Assembly (NCBI GenBank): GCA_027886175.1
Contig: JAJNNQ010000006.1
Span: 14,661,001-14,725,000, forward strand
Source: Phylloscopus collybita
Taxonomy: Eukaryota > Chordata > Aves > Passeriformes > Phylloscopidae
Length of the DNA stretch: 64,000 nt
Direction of reading: 5' to 3'
The position numbers and the translations under genes were made by a program. The notes under the pieces are model-generated. The model was not told the DNA's origin, did not search any database, and saw only the letters and a list, made by a program, of their open reading frames with translations. Positions 49,718 to 62,533 of this stretch are shown in pieces (the first letter of the stretch is position 1; every line of letters starts with the position of its first letter).

Positions 49718-51552
49718 ATTCATAATATAACTTTGTTGCATAATGTTATAGTTTTAATTTAAATCTTTAAATCATGCAAATCTTAACTCATTGCAGATGA
49801 TTACTTTGAAACACAGAAAAAATAGTGACTTTTTTTTGCTTGAGCAAATGGTACCTCGTTGGAAGGAGTTTAACTTTTTTTCACTGAAATGTAGTGGATA
49901 CTCATGGTGCTCTACATTTTCAAAGCATTGTATGATGGTCAAACCCAAAACTGTCTCAGTACAAAGACCTGACAGTTGGAGACTCTCCTCTCACTGCCTT
50001 TGCAGTTAAGAGTTTACATATATTTTCCTGTTATAAACACTTTTCTGAAGACTAAATACTTTGAAATGAAAGAAATTCCTGACTTGACATCAGACATACT
50101 TTTCCTGTGCTTTGAAGATATAAAGTGTTGTACTGTGTGCATTCTTATTTACAGTTCATCTTAGATGTTTGCTACAAATCCCCTCCGCTCCTTCTCTTAC
50201 AGTCATTTCACTTCAACCTCACTTTAGCTGTCACCCATGTATCCCTTCCTCTTATCTTATCCCTCTTCCACCACTTCCACCACTCGCTTTGTCCCTTGCC
50301 CCATCTTCAGTATCTTCAGTCAACAAAGAAAAAAAAACAGGACAATTAAAGGTACTAATAAGAGATCTGCAAAATATTAATGAAATTTCTGTCTTTTGTA
50401 TTATATCTCTTGAGTCTTAACCCTTTATTTGTTTTATCTATAAATTGTTTGGGGTAAAGACTGTACTTGATTCTTTGCTGACAAGTTTGGTGACATAGCC
50501 TCTCTTTCAACTATGATTGATTGAAAAGCCTATGATTTTTGTGTAACACAGGCTGTGACAGTATGAAAAGCAGTGTTGCATTTTAATTGACAATAGATAT
50601 TGCTTTGTCTAACAGAGAAAATTGATATTAAATGATCTACGAACTCTCTGTTATAGTGATGTTTTGTTCTTCTTGCTTACTTTTGCTTACCAGAGTTGAT
50701 TGCCTACTTCATCAGGCTTTGTAACAGGCCTGGTAAGGCTTCTATAGAGACAAGGTTAGTGCTGAGCTGTAATGGAGGGCTGTTTCACTGCTTTTCCTGC
50801 TTTTAGTTCACATTTCATAAATAGTCATTACCATGACATTCAAGGTGTCAGCTTGGTATTATCCTAGTCTGCTGAAGATGTTGATGACACTCTCACAGAA
50901 TGTATAGAAAAGTAAGAATCTATGAAAAATGGAGATGCCAATTTCTATCTCCATGTTCACTTTAGGTCACCTAGTACAATCCTAAGTGTCAATATAAAGA
51001 TCTGGAGCAGTCTATCTGTAGTGTTTAGGATTAAAAGGTAGGGGTTATTCTAGGAACTTTACATGGATTTTGAATGGGTAAATAACTTAAAAATTAATTT
51101 ACTGTGAATTGCTATTTTACTGTGTAAAATGGTGATATTTCTCGTATTACTGATGGGAATTCAGCCCTGAAACTAATTTTATGCAGAGATGGTCTCTGCA
51201 GGCTGTGCTAATCATATAGATTAGGACTTCATTCATCAGAATCTGCTTGCCCTGAACAGGTGCCCTGTACTGGCAGCTGTACAGCATGTAGGCATGTCCT
51301 CCCCACAGAAACTTGTTCATGCTGACATTCACTAGAAGTTTGTTCATTTGAAGGCATCTCTTCTAACAGATATCTCAATGAAGTGTGCCTATGACAGGCG
51401 TTATCCATCCAGACCATATCACAGATCTAAGTGTCTGAACAGTAGGTATACACACGTGCCCAAGCTCCTTCTTTTTATTGGCATGCCTGTTTCTCTGTGT
51501 AATGTGTCATCATGTATTTGGTTTAAAAGAATAAAGAGTAACAATAGTTGTT

Positions 51553-51645
51553 ACTGAAGTTAGTGAGTGATTCTGATATAATCGTAGCATAGCATAGCAT
51601 AGCATATCTAATAACTGAAGTTAGTGAGTGATTTCAATATAATGA
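51553..51645. repeat. Imperfect 61-bp direct duplication containing (AGCAT)4
   Basis: 'actgaagttagtgagtgatt' occurs at 51553 and again at 51614, with further similarity after each ('ctgatataatcg' and 'tcaatataatga'). Four AGCAT units (51586-51605) lie in the first copy's tail. Confidence 0.85.
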
Positions 51646-51704
51646 TATATTGAAACTGAGGAATATTCTCCTTTAAAATATTGATCTTGTGACCCTCACT
51701 TACC

Positions 51705-51890
51705 TAGGATGTACCAGAGAAGTTGTGGATGCTTCACTGCTGGAAATGTTCAAGGCCAGGCTGGACGGGGCACTGAGCAACCTGGTCTAGTGAGTGGTAT
51801 CCCTGCCCATGGCAAGGGGGGATTGGGACTAGTTGATCTTTAAGGTCCCCTCCTTAAAAGTTCTTTATGATTCTTTATGATTTTTATGGA
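51705..51890 (+). mobile_element. CR1 retrotransposon fragment (3' UTR), plus strand
   Basis: This is a short but clear CR1 3' end: 'ctggaaatgttcaaggccag', 'gctggacggggcactgagca', 'aacctggtctagtgagtggt', 'ccctgcccatggcaaggggg' and a close with 'ttctttatgattctttatga', which is the CR1 terminal repeat. It is strongly 5'-truncated and keeps only about 180 bases of 3' UTR. It looks less diverged than the copies at 10.3 and 47.2 kb. Confidence 0.93.
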
Positions 51891-53052
51891 TGCAAAAGAG
51901 AAAAATCTCAGAGCTTTTCAAATCAGTGAATTTATTGTCATAATGTATGTAGTCAGGATTGAAGAAAATGTCTTCTGGATCTTTTAAGGAGTGTTTGCAG
52001 GATTGAGAGATGATCTGAAATCTCAGTCCTTACAGATTTGCATGCTTTCGAGTTGTCTTGAAGATAAAATCAAATGAAAAACCCCTTATATCTTGCTCAC
52101 TTCCTAAAAGGTTTAGAGAAACTTTTAACCAAAAAAGGATTTAGTTACTTGATTGGAGCTGGCAAAGTTAGAACCCAGCTATTCCCGGGTGCTGAACATA
52201 TGCCCAAAAAAAAAGAGGAGCAATCCCTCTCTCCATATTGGTATAATTAATTAGTTTACTGACAGATTGTTCAAGGCTAAGATGGTTGCTTACTGCAGTT
52301 ATGACTTGGATTGATTTTAGCAATACATGGTTTGTACAATTAAAGCCTTTGTGTAGCTTCAAGTTATAGCCTGTTTGTTTACATAAGAATAAGAACTGTA
52401 TATATTCCATTCAGTAAACTTATTTGTGAAAGTCTCAGTGGTTTAGCCCTCTAATCCCACAGGAGAAATAAAGATGTAAGAATAGTCTATACTCCTAGAT
52501 CATATTCAACAGTAGACCACATCATATAAATACCACAAATCTCAATTGAATCTCATTTTTACTTATGTTTTGGTTAAGGAATATTTTTGAATCTTTTAAG
52601 TACCTTTTATCCTAAATGAGTGTATATATAAACTTATAAATTGTACTGTTATGTACATGGATGTCCTGACCCTCTCATGAATCAGACACGATTTCCTTTT
52701 TTCCTACACCTAAATGGTCTCTACTACTATCATAACATGTATAATGGTGAAATGAGGAAAAAAGAAAATTATATATTAAGAAGAAGAAGGAAGAATAATC
52801 AGAAAACAGCAGAACAACAACAAAAAAAGATAAAAAAGAGAGAAAATAAATATCCGAATCCAAGGAAAACAGTTCTAGGGCAATGAATGCAAGTGTTGGT
52901 ATTTAAACTTTAGATTTAAACCAGTACTATTATAAAGTTTTTGAACCTGTTTTCATTGGTTTGTACATTTTATGTTCAAACTTAAACTGTATTAATGTTT
53001 TTCAATGTTTTGAAACTAAAAGTTAATTGTTTTTGCAAATGCACCTCATTTG

Positions 53053-53067
53053 TTTTTTTTTTTTTTT
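53053..53067. repeat. Poly(T) tract
   Basis: Fifteen T in a row followed by GTTTTGTT. Simple homopolymer. Confidence 0.85.
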
Positions 53068-55298
53068 GTTTTGTTAAGAAGCTATTTAAAGTCACTGACT
53101 AGGATATCAGGATATTAAATACTGTACAAACTAAAAACACAAACCAAGAAGGAGAGAAGAAAGTGCATGAGAACAGTTCATAGTGCTTGGCAAACAGTGG
53201 TTTCAGCAAGTCAGAATTTTAATTATATTTAAGTCTTTTGTACACATCAAGGCTGAAGAGAAGTTTAAGTGCATGGAAAGAAACAATGAGCTTTTCAAAA
53301 GATGTTAAATTCAGAATCCAGAGGCTGTGAAGGACAACATCAAAGCAAGAAGTTACTACTTCAATAAAGATAGAACAAATGGATGATGACGTAGGCAGAA
53401 GAAGGAATTGGCTCCCTGGGAGTGACTGAAGATCTCTAGGCTGCTTAAATGATCTTGGACACCAAGAAGTTTGAAATCTCTGCTGTAATTATGCTCTCTA
53501 TATCACTGCAACATAAGTCATTTGAGAACTGTAAATGAAACGGACAACTTTTTCCATGTCTTAGGTTATAGAGAACTTTAAAATTCTGGAATTTCTGAAT
53601 AACTATTTTATTTAAAAGGACTATGAAAAACAGGGTTAATACACCTACTGCTGCCTGGGAAAGAGAAAGAGAAAGGTAGACAGAGTAAACAAGCATTTAG
53701 AACTATCGTCCAAGTAGGAAACCAGGACTGAAGGAAGTGGAAGTGATGCTTCTTACTGGTTCCTTATAGAAATGAACAGCAAACGTAGGAGATTTACTAA
53801 AGTGGTCTTGGGAGGTCTTTACATGGGCCCAAACCTTCATTTATGACAGTAGTGTCTATCTAAAAAGGACTTTCTTCCACTTAAGTTCAGGAGCAATCAT
53901 AATGCTCTTAGGAATGCCAGGCTACTGCACTGGTTCTAGTGTACTTATCACTGTTTCCCATGCATCCAAAATGTTCTTAGTGTCTCCAAGAATGTTCAGG
54001 TGAACTTAAAGGGAAGCTACTGCCTCTATTTAAACAATGAACAAGTTATTTCAAATACAGTGGAAAGTAAGCAAATAATTAAATTTTGTCTTTGGGCGGA
54101 TTTTTCATTATCTTTCCAAATGAATTAATGTAAAGAGACATTGGTCTTTCCTCATGTATACTCTCATTAATGTCAAGTGCAAGAGGTAGCAAAAGAGAAA
54201 TAATAGTTGAGATGGAAGAGGAAATGTAAAACCACAGGCAAAAAGATAAAACATTGTGTAGCCACAAATTTAGTGATGAGGACTAAACCCCACAATTTAT
54301 ACTCATGTATCCAAACCTAGTCCTGAATTACGTACTTGAACTCTACAATATGTTGAGTTTTGGGAAGATCAGTGTTGGCTTACAGGTTTCTGGATGAATG
54401 CAGCAAGAGTTTGTTGTCAAAACCTGATATTCCTTAAAGGATTTCCTACTCAGATAAGAGAAGCAATATTATGGAGTTTTCCTTGTGTGTGATTATTGCT
54501 GCTTAGAGGCATTTATAATTTAGCAGCAGCAATGGAGGACTGTTGAGGTAGGGGAGAAGGGGAGAAAAAAAAATTAGGAAAAGAAATAAAGACCCCAGTA
54601 CCTTACTGAAAGTCTGGTTAGCAGGGTATACTGGGAAATAGGTATTCACAGCCATACTAAGACCAAGAATCCCCAGAAAGAGCTTTCATTCTGCCATGAA
54701 AGGAAATGGATGAAGAATTACTGGATTAGTACTTACTGGTGACTAAAGTAACTCTTGTATCCACAACTAAGCAAATTTTGAAAACAAATTATCTGTCTAG
54801 AAATGCAATACTTTTGTTTTCTTTATATTTATATATTTTCTTTATATTTTAAAGTATGATTCTATGTACAAATCCAGTGTTTGTGTAATTTTACTTCGCA
54901 GCCAGAGAGAGCAATGTAACATTTTATATTAATAAAATCATAATGAGTGGAAAGTTGGTAAGTGATTTCTGTAAAAAATTCTTTCATAGTTCAACATATT
55001 CAGTGATTTTATGCAATCAAAACATCATTTTTTTAAGAATGTGCTCCAAAAATTATTCCTAAAATGACTCAACCTCTCCAATCCATCTGTAAAAAACATT
55101 TTTAGCCAGTAGATTGGTTATAAATGTTTGCAATTTTTCACATACCTTTAATAATGTAGAAATTCTACAAAGGAACAAGGAATAAAACACTATAGCAGGC
55201 TCTGTAGCCTATTTCTGCTGATTTTTTTTCATATTATTCCTTTAGAATGAACATGTCTTTACAAGCAAATATTCTTAGTTGTTTGTAGAGCCTTGCAC

Positions 55299-55328
55299 TG
55301 ACAGTGACAGTGACAGTGACAGTGACAT
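55299..55328. repeat. (TGACAG)4 hexanucleotide array
   Basis: Four perfect TGACAG units followed by TGACAT. TGACAG is the core recognised by TALE homeodomain proteins (MEIS, PREP, TGIF), so the array is also a closely packed set of such cores. Any binding is inference. Confidence 0.93.
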
Positions 55329-58300
55329 GTTATTCTAACTTCAAATCAATGAAAAATTGGGGTTTATTTCTTTTTTAATCTTTTTTTCCTCCCTTTCTTC
55401 TTCTTTCCCCACCTCCAGTCCTATATTTCTTCATTCATTTTTCCTTGGTGTTTAAGTAAGTGCCAGAGATTTGCTAAACATCACATGGTCTATTGCAAAC
55501 AATATTTAGAGGACTTTGAAATATTTACATGCTGCTTTTTGAAAACCCTTTAATGTCTTGAAAATGTGTACTTATTTGGTTACATCTGAAAGAACATACA
55601 ACAAGATTAAGTAACTTCTTATTAGAAGTAAATTATTTATGGAAATCTAATGTTGTTAGTAGAGACATTTAGGAAAAAGGTTATTTTCTACAGTTTTTTC
55701 AGCAGACACTGTCTATAAGCCTGTCTCTCTGCAGGAAGCACATTGCTTCTCCACACCTTAGGCAAATATTTATATTCCACTGTAGTACATACTTGACATT
55801 GTTCATGCTAATCTTTACTTTTTTCCCTTGTAAAATATTAGTGCAGCATATCTTAATAGCTGATTATGCAATTTTATAAATGCTTTAAATTAAGAATATT
55901 AATTTACTCTTATTCTGTTCTCTAGAGGAAATATCATCAGAACTTTTGCTTTGCTCCTTGTTTTGTCTGTCTTGGTGCCTTAGGTATAGAGGAAAGGCCA
56001 ATCTGTGTTTGCTTTCTTGCTCCTTCTAGTTTGAATTTGAATTGCTTGGGTGTAGGGGGAGTTCATGCTGCTTCTCTTAATCACTTTCATGGTAGTCTTT
56101 TTTTAGAATTGAACATTTTCACAAGAGGTGATATTTTCTTTTCTAACTGTAAAGCATGTAATGCAAATCTGATCTCATGTCAAATGTTTAGGTTAGAAAT
56201 TAATCTAATTAATTATCAGTGCAACTCCAATCATCAGACAAAGTGAAAACAGGTAATCCAAATTTGTAAGCAATCTTATACAATATGGCATAAAGTAATG
56301 TATTGTAAATGATTACAGACCAGATTAACTTTTTCAATAATAGATTATGGTTTGACTTGAATAAAATTAATGAAACAGTGTCACATGGTGTTCTTGTAAG
56401 TAGGTTAGAGAAACATATTACCATAAGGTGACTCAAAACTGGCTGAAAGCCAGTAGGTAGTTATCAATGGCTTATTGTTAAACTGGAGGGTATATAAATT
56501 TAAATCTTCACAGTCGTGTTTTAACTGTTTCTCAGTGATAATGCAATGGAGTACACTTAAAAAAAATTACAGTGTATGATAGAGGTTAGAGGCATACCAA
56601 AGATAGATTAATTAATTCACCAGAAGGAAGGAAAAAGTTGAGAAAATGTTTTCTTGAAGGATATAGTTCATGGAGAAAAGAAAAAGTCTCTATATTTAGA
56701 AATGAATAGGCACTACACTTTGAAAATATCTGCAGGGTAGAGTGGAACTCAATATCGATATCAACAGAAAGTTGCTTAAAATGTTCTTACAGAGAGGAAA
56801 GGATAATATGTTTACATGTCCATAGCAGGTAAGAAGAAAAATAATGGATTTAAATTACTACAAGGAAGATCTGGGTTGGATATAGAAAAAAAAAAAATTC
56901 CAACAGGAAGGCCAAGGGAATATTGGAATACATTGCCTGTGGAGACTGCAAAATTTCTACTACCTGGAGATTAGATTAAGATGGCTGAAACCATTCTCTG
57001 GCATGTCTTGGCATTTCTTGGTGAGCCTGATTATTCTGGGAAGTATAATGATGGCATAGATTTATATCTATGTTATATTTAGATTGCAAAATCAGAAACC
57101 TTTTTGTTGTTGTTAGTATTTGGAAGAAGGAAATAAAACTGTATATTCAATTTTTGACAAGCTCAGTTTCTCAGTTTTCATTATGTAAGTATTGCTGAGG
57201 CCTCACACTCTTCCTGCCAGTTTTATGGAGCCCAATCTGACAGCTCATCTACAAGAGTTTAGGATTTAGTTCCAACCCTAATTTAGGGCTTAGTCTCCAT
57301 TCTGAGACTGTAAACAAGGGTAGGAATGGATACCAAATGTGACTGTGGTTTTGGTAAACTAGATATTGATTGAGACCAGGGCTTTAATGCAGGATGAGAA
57401 ACAGTTAGAAGACAGTAACGTATTTACATCACCACCACCATAGGCTAGAACCATAATTGGTAGTATTCCAAACCTTTTAACAAAGCTTTTGAAATACCTT
57501 TTTCGCTATTTTTTTTTTAATATTGTTTTTTAAATTACATGGCACAGAATTGCTGTTGTGATATATTTCATAACTGTTAAATTACAGAAAAATAGAGGAA
57601 TGCTATCCTGTTTAAGTGACTAGAGAGTGCACACAGGTTGAAGGCTACACTAACAAGCAGATATTTAACAGCAACTTTTTATGTTGTAGTTTTGCTTTGG
57701 TATTTGTGTGGTAATGTTAAATAAAAGCTCAAAATTTATGTAAAGAAACTGCTAACAAAGTCTGTGGCTGGAAAAATGTCAATTTCAAGTTTCTGGTTAT
57801 AATTTAAAAATATGTATCCCAGAAATCAAATATGTTGTTCATAGCTGCCAATATTTTTTCTGCCTACAAGTCTACTGACAACCTAGTACTTGAATGACAC
57901 AAGAAGCTAGTCACATCATGCTTTAATATATTTTACACTAGGAAATTAACCTAATTTTTTATAGTATTTCCTTTTCAGTTGACAGTATATGTTGGCAAAC
58001 ACGTAGTAAGTGAAACAAGGAATTCTAGGAAAAAATATGGAATTAATCTTTTGAGCTTGACCTATGAGGGCTTACAAATAGTACTACTTGGCAAAAATCT
58101 CCTAATGGCTTTATTTCTGTCACAATTTATCATTTGCAGAGCATGGAGTTTCATGCAGCAGTGGAGACTACTTCCTATTCAGAAGTACATCATTCCATGT
58201 CTGGTAATGATGAATTTATGTATTCTACCTCCCTCTTTTCCAGGTGCAAATACTGTTAAATTTCTCATACCTGGTGATGTCAGAAGATACATATGTAACT

Positions 58301-58361
58301 ATACAAAATGAGATTTTAGCAGCTAGAAAAGGAACTGTTTAATCCCTGGTAGCTGGAATGT

Positions 58362-58950
58362 CACAGAATCACAGAATGATAGAATGCCTGGGTTGGAAGG
58401 GACCTCAAACATCAATTAATTAAACATCCCCTCTCGTGGGCAGGGTTGTCCCTTAATAGATCAGGTTGTTCAATTCCCCATCCAAACCCCCTTTGAGCAT
58501 TTCCAGGGATGAGGCATCAGTGACTCTAGGCAACCTGTGCCAGTGCTTCCCTCCTGTCTGAGTAAAATTTTTTTCTTAACATCTAATCTAAATCTGTCCT
58601 CTTTCAGTTTAAAATCATTGCCCCTTGTCCTGTTACTAACTGTCTGTGTAAAAAGTCATCTCCCTCCTTCTTATGAGGTGCCCCTTAAGGTACCAGAAGG
58701 TTTCAATGAGGTGTCTGAAGACTTCTTTTTTCTGGACTGAACAACCCCAGCTCCCTCAGTCTGTCTTCACAGGACAGGTGCTCCATTCCCTCTGATCATC
58801 TTGGTGGCCTCCTCTGGACCCACCCCACCAGGTCCATGTCTTTCCTGTGCTGGGACCCCAGAGCTGGATGCAGCCCTGCAAGATGGGATCTCACCAGAGC
58901 AGAGCAGAGGAGCAGAATCTCCTCCCTGGCCCTGCAGGTCACTTCTCTGT
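58362..58950 (-). mobile_element. CR1 retrotransposon fragment (RT end plus 3' UTR), minus strand
   Basis: The longest and best-preserved CR1 copy in the window. The left edge 'cacagaatcacagaatgata' followed by 'gaatgcctgggttggaaggg' is the reversed 3' terminus with its ATTCTRTG-type repeats. Moving right come 'catcccctctcgtgggcagg', the 3'-UTR middle, 'aacatctaatctaaatctgt', 'cattgccccttgtcctgtta', and then the end of ORF2 in reverse: 'aacaaccccagctccctcag', 'ccccagagctggatgcagcc', 'accagagcagagcagaggag'. It is 5'-truncated near 58950. Small indels break the ORF2 part; the 66-codon frame at 58967-58767 is an out-of-frame shadow. Confidence 0.95.
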
Positions 58951-60364
58951 ACAAATATATTTTGCAAGACTACATAAGATTAAGTGCTTAAGTTCTCTTT
59001 AAGGTAAGAGTGTACCATTTGAACATACTAGGATAATATTTGCATCCTGTTAAAATAAGAAATGTACAGAAGCACCACTGAAATCAGAAAAAGAAAATAA
59101 ATTCAGAGCTTTATGGATGATGATTGTCTTAAAAAAGAATCAGCTACTTCTTTTTCAAATATATACCACAATGATTCTCCTAACTTGGACCCTGATTATT
59201 CTCCTACTCTGTGTATTTTCACAAATTTTATCTTCTGATAAAATGATTTCAGAGGAGTCCCTCTTCTGTGCTCTGAGAGTGCACCAAAGAGTGCATATAA
59301 ACTCTTGAAGATATGAGCATTTCTTTCTCAGTCAAATACAGAGTGTATAGAGTAAGTCACTTGTAAAATGAATCAGCTCAGCTATGTAGCCAACTGCATG
59401 AAAAAAGTCCCATAGATTGAAATGTCAGTTACTGGCTGACTTATCCCTCAAAGCATCCAAAAATATTCCAAAAAATCTATCCTTTTAAAAACCAAATCCC
59501 CAAAATCTTAACTTTATGTTTCAAATTTTGGGTTGCCCATGTATGTAAGTTTTTCATTATAAACAACACTACCACTTGCTCTTGTTTTTATATTCTTTTT
59601 CAATGAAGTTATGGTTAAGTCATTAAATGATGAAGACCAAGAGGAGTAGAATAAAACAGTTGCCATTGAGGCCTCATTGTCTGGAGCACAGCAATTTGCA
59701 GGGTAGACTGCTTACTTCGGCCTGTTTCTAGTTCAATCCTATGAACTGGATTCTGTGAGGAGAAAGAGCACATTAGGTGAAGCTCTGAATCACATCTTCC
59801 AGTAATTTAATCCAAAATGAAAATAGTTTATGCACTTCAACCCTGCTCTGTGCTATCAATCAAAAACAGGTAGTTCCTGGAATTGTTCTGATGGTCAGGA
59901 TATTTGTTTGGAAAATGCATTCCTGATTCTTACTAAAATACTATATAAAGAAGCTGTCAGTAATCAGGACTAAATAAAAATATTTGTCTTGAGTAATTTT
60001 GTGGATAAAGTTTGGAATTTGTCTATTAATGTCCGTCTGTGTTGAAAATGGACTGTTATCTTCTGTTTCCTAATTAGTACTCCGTATTTCTTAATTTTTT
60101 GCTTTTCCTTACCTGCCTTTGATTAAGATACCAAACAACTTCATTAAAACGGAGACTGCATGTGCATTTCTCTGTAAATGTTGCTGACTAGCTTTTCCAG
60201 GTTTTGGTGCAAGAGTTAATTAGATGGTTTTGGGCCACACAGAGTAGTGTCTTTAGCAGTAGGGATTTGAATGAAATTTCTTGACATTTCTGCATGTTAT
60301 ACAATCTGTTGGTGCAATCTTCTGTCAGCTGCTTCTTACCAGTGCAACAAAAGAGCAAATGTAG

Positions 60365-60412
60365 GACAAGACAACCATGGGGTAGCAAACAAGACAACCA
60401 CAGTGTAGTAAA
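60365..60412. repeat. Imperfect tandem duplication, 24-bp unit x2
   Basis: 'acaagacaacca' at 60365-60376 recurs at 60389-60400, and the following bases ('tggggtagca' and 'cagtgtagta') are also similar. Confidence 0.8.
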
Positions 60413-60999
60413 GACATTTACAGGAGCAAAATAAAACCCAGGAGAAATTTAATGAGTAGATTGCATAGATCAAGTTTTCGAGCCAGATTTTGTGATGTGG
60501 ATATAACCATGGAGGAGTCTGGAAAGAGGGATCAAGAAGAACTGAAGGAATGACTGGTAAGAAACACTCATACTCTTTGATAATGTTGTAAAAGAAACAC
60601 TATCCAGAGTTTCTGGAGTAATCCAGTTTTCTAAATTACAATGATGTAATTATTACTGTGATGAATACAGCACAGGTATGGGCTACTCTGTATACCGTGG
60701 GTCAACTTATCCTTACTTCAAAAGATGAAAGCACGCAAATACCCTTGTTTCCCTTCATAAACATGGTTGCTCTATTTTCCTATTAATTCAAAGTGGTTTA
60801 TGAGAAAAGCAGAAAAATCTGTGATTATTAATTTTGTCCTCTTAATATAAAACTATTTATCTCAATACACTTCACTGGAAACTGAATGAATATTCTTGAA
60901 AGAAAGAAAATCAATACTGAAGTTCAAGGAAATGAGTGACCTTTTGTTGAAAAAGTGCCAGACAGTGATCATGATGACCATCAGTTGCCTAGTTTGCTC

Positions 61000-61064
61000 T
61001 GTGTGTGTGTGTGTGTGTGGGTGTGTGTGTGGGTGTGTGTGTGGGTGTGTGTGGGTGTGAGGGG
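61000..61064 (+). repeat. (GT)n / GGG minisatellite, G-quadruplex-capable
   Basis: A GT tract passes into units of GGG plus (TG)n. G runs lie at 61019-61021, 61031-61033, 61043-61045, 61053-61055 and 61061-61064, separated by 9, 9, 7 and 5 bases. Confidence 0.93.
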
Positions 61065-62300
61065 AGAATTTTTGTGCACTCCAGACAAAGATAGAAAAAG
61101 TATGCTTCTTCTTCAAAGAAGCAGAAAAGATTAGATTAATATCTTGTAATATAACTAACACAGAGATCATGATCAGATTGCTTGCTTCACTTGGCAAATC
61201 AAGGTCTGAATGTCTCCATGAGAAAAATGAACTGCTTGTTTCTTTCATCAAAACTTTTGGATGCAATTCCTTCTGGCCAGAGAAATAATAAAACCAGCAA
61301 CATCAAATTAAACAAGGCTACTTATGGAGATTAAAACATTTTGATTACACTTTTTTTTTGTGATATATCCCTTCTAATCAGTCAGAAATACATTAAGTTT
61401 CCAGATCATATCTAGGCAATTGCTTTTGATGAATAAATGAACAATCAATGAAATGAAATCAGTTTTTTGGTGGATTCTCTTACATCCATATACTCTTATA
61501 GAAGGTGCAAAGTAGCAATCATAGCAATTTATGTAACTGAATTTTTTATAATATTTCTGGATTCTCTTCCATCAAATAGTAGATCATTCTTCAGCTTTTC
61601 TATCCCTTAGGTCACTGATTAAATTTCTTTCCTTCAGAACAAATTAATATACAGGACATCTGTAAGAAACTTCATATCTTCAAGATCACTGTTCCTCAGT
61701 CTGATCTGGCTCAATACTTGCCACTGTTATTTTAAGGGAAGATGAGATGATGTCAATATTCCTTGTAGACTTTGCTTCTGTAGAGAAATGTTAAAAAAAC
61801 CCCACCCATTATTGTTTGAAATTTGACCTGCACATAATTATAGGAAAATGCTGTCCGCTAATTTAATTTTTTCAGTTTGTAATTTAGGTGCCTTAATACA
61901 GAGGAGGAAATAGGAATGATCCAATACTCTGGTCAGGATATTTGTGTATTAGCGGCCTGAAATATGGAAATCACATTAAGGGGAGCTGGAGGGCTTTCAG
62001 TCAAACATTTCAACTTATAGATACTGTCCTGTAACTGGAAATTCCAAATCATCTTTAGGTACTGCCATGAAATCCTTGGAAACTTTAAATGAAGGTTGCT
62101 CTTATTGACTTTATCTCAACTCAGAAATCCTCTCTGGTGAGTGGTACCATAATGTGTGTTGTGCGAAAAGCCAGAATAGTTGGGATAATACATCTGAATA
62201 ACTTTATGCAAAACACAATATGTCCAGTGTACTCACAATACAAAAGGGTCTTTGCTGTCAGTGCTTTGGTGCTTTGACAGGATGAAAACATTGTCTATGA

Positions 62301-62533
62301 CTTTCTTTCTTTCTTTTTCCTCTTCTCTTTCTCTTTCTCTTTCTCTTTCTCTTTCTCTTTCTCTTTCTCTTTTCTTTCTCTTTTCTTTTTTCTTTCTTCC
62401 CTGCCTACCTGCCTGCCTTCCTGCCTTCCTTCTTTCTTTCCTTCTCTCCTTCCTTCTCTCCTTCTCTCCTTCTTCTTTCTTACCTTCTTACCTTCTAACC
62501 TTCTTACCTTCTTACCTCCTTTCTTTCCTTCTT
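62301..62533. repeat. Polypyrimidine tract, compound CT-rich microsatellite
   Basis: More than 230 bases almost purely C and T on the plus strand: TTTC units, then about eight CTCTTT hexamers (62324-62372), then CCTG/CCTTC units and TTACCTTC units. The homopurine-homopyrimidine character would allow triplex (H-DNA) formation. The serine/leucine/phenylalanine reading frame across it is not a gene. Confidence 0.95.

Larger units (their letters stand above)
49131..51704. other. Gene-free DNA
   Basis: The 144-codon frame 48975-49409 begins in the low-complexity repeat and shows no domain I recognise. A 15-bp triple repeat with hairpin is at 49651-49717. A pyrimidine-rich stretch (about 50170-50310) has no coding support. 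An AGCAT array lies within a 61-bp duplication at 51553-51640. Confidence 0.6.
51891..58361. other. Gene-free AT-rich DNA
   Basis: No gene is supported. Contents include a purine-rich stretch (about 52755-52850), a T tract (53053-53067), the TGACAG array (55299-55328) and a 110-codon frame at 57979-58311 with no recognisable domain that ends just before the CR1 at 58362. Confidence 0.6.

Noticed and set aside
50165..50320. Pyrimidine-rich stretch resembling a long branch-point or acceptor region
   Set aside because: No exon-like sequence follows; the two overlapping frames here have no recognisable content.
53375..53430. C/D-box snoRNA-like spacing: 'atgatga' followed by 'ctga'
   Set aside because: Too short between boxes, no terminal stem and no internal C'/D' pair. 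The similar pair at about 985-1020 fails for the same reasons.
60862..61266. His-Thr-His-Pro repeat protein on the minus strand
   Set aside because: Translation of the GT/GGG minisatellite.
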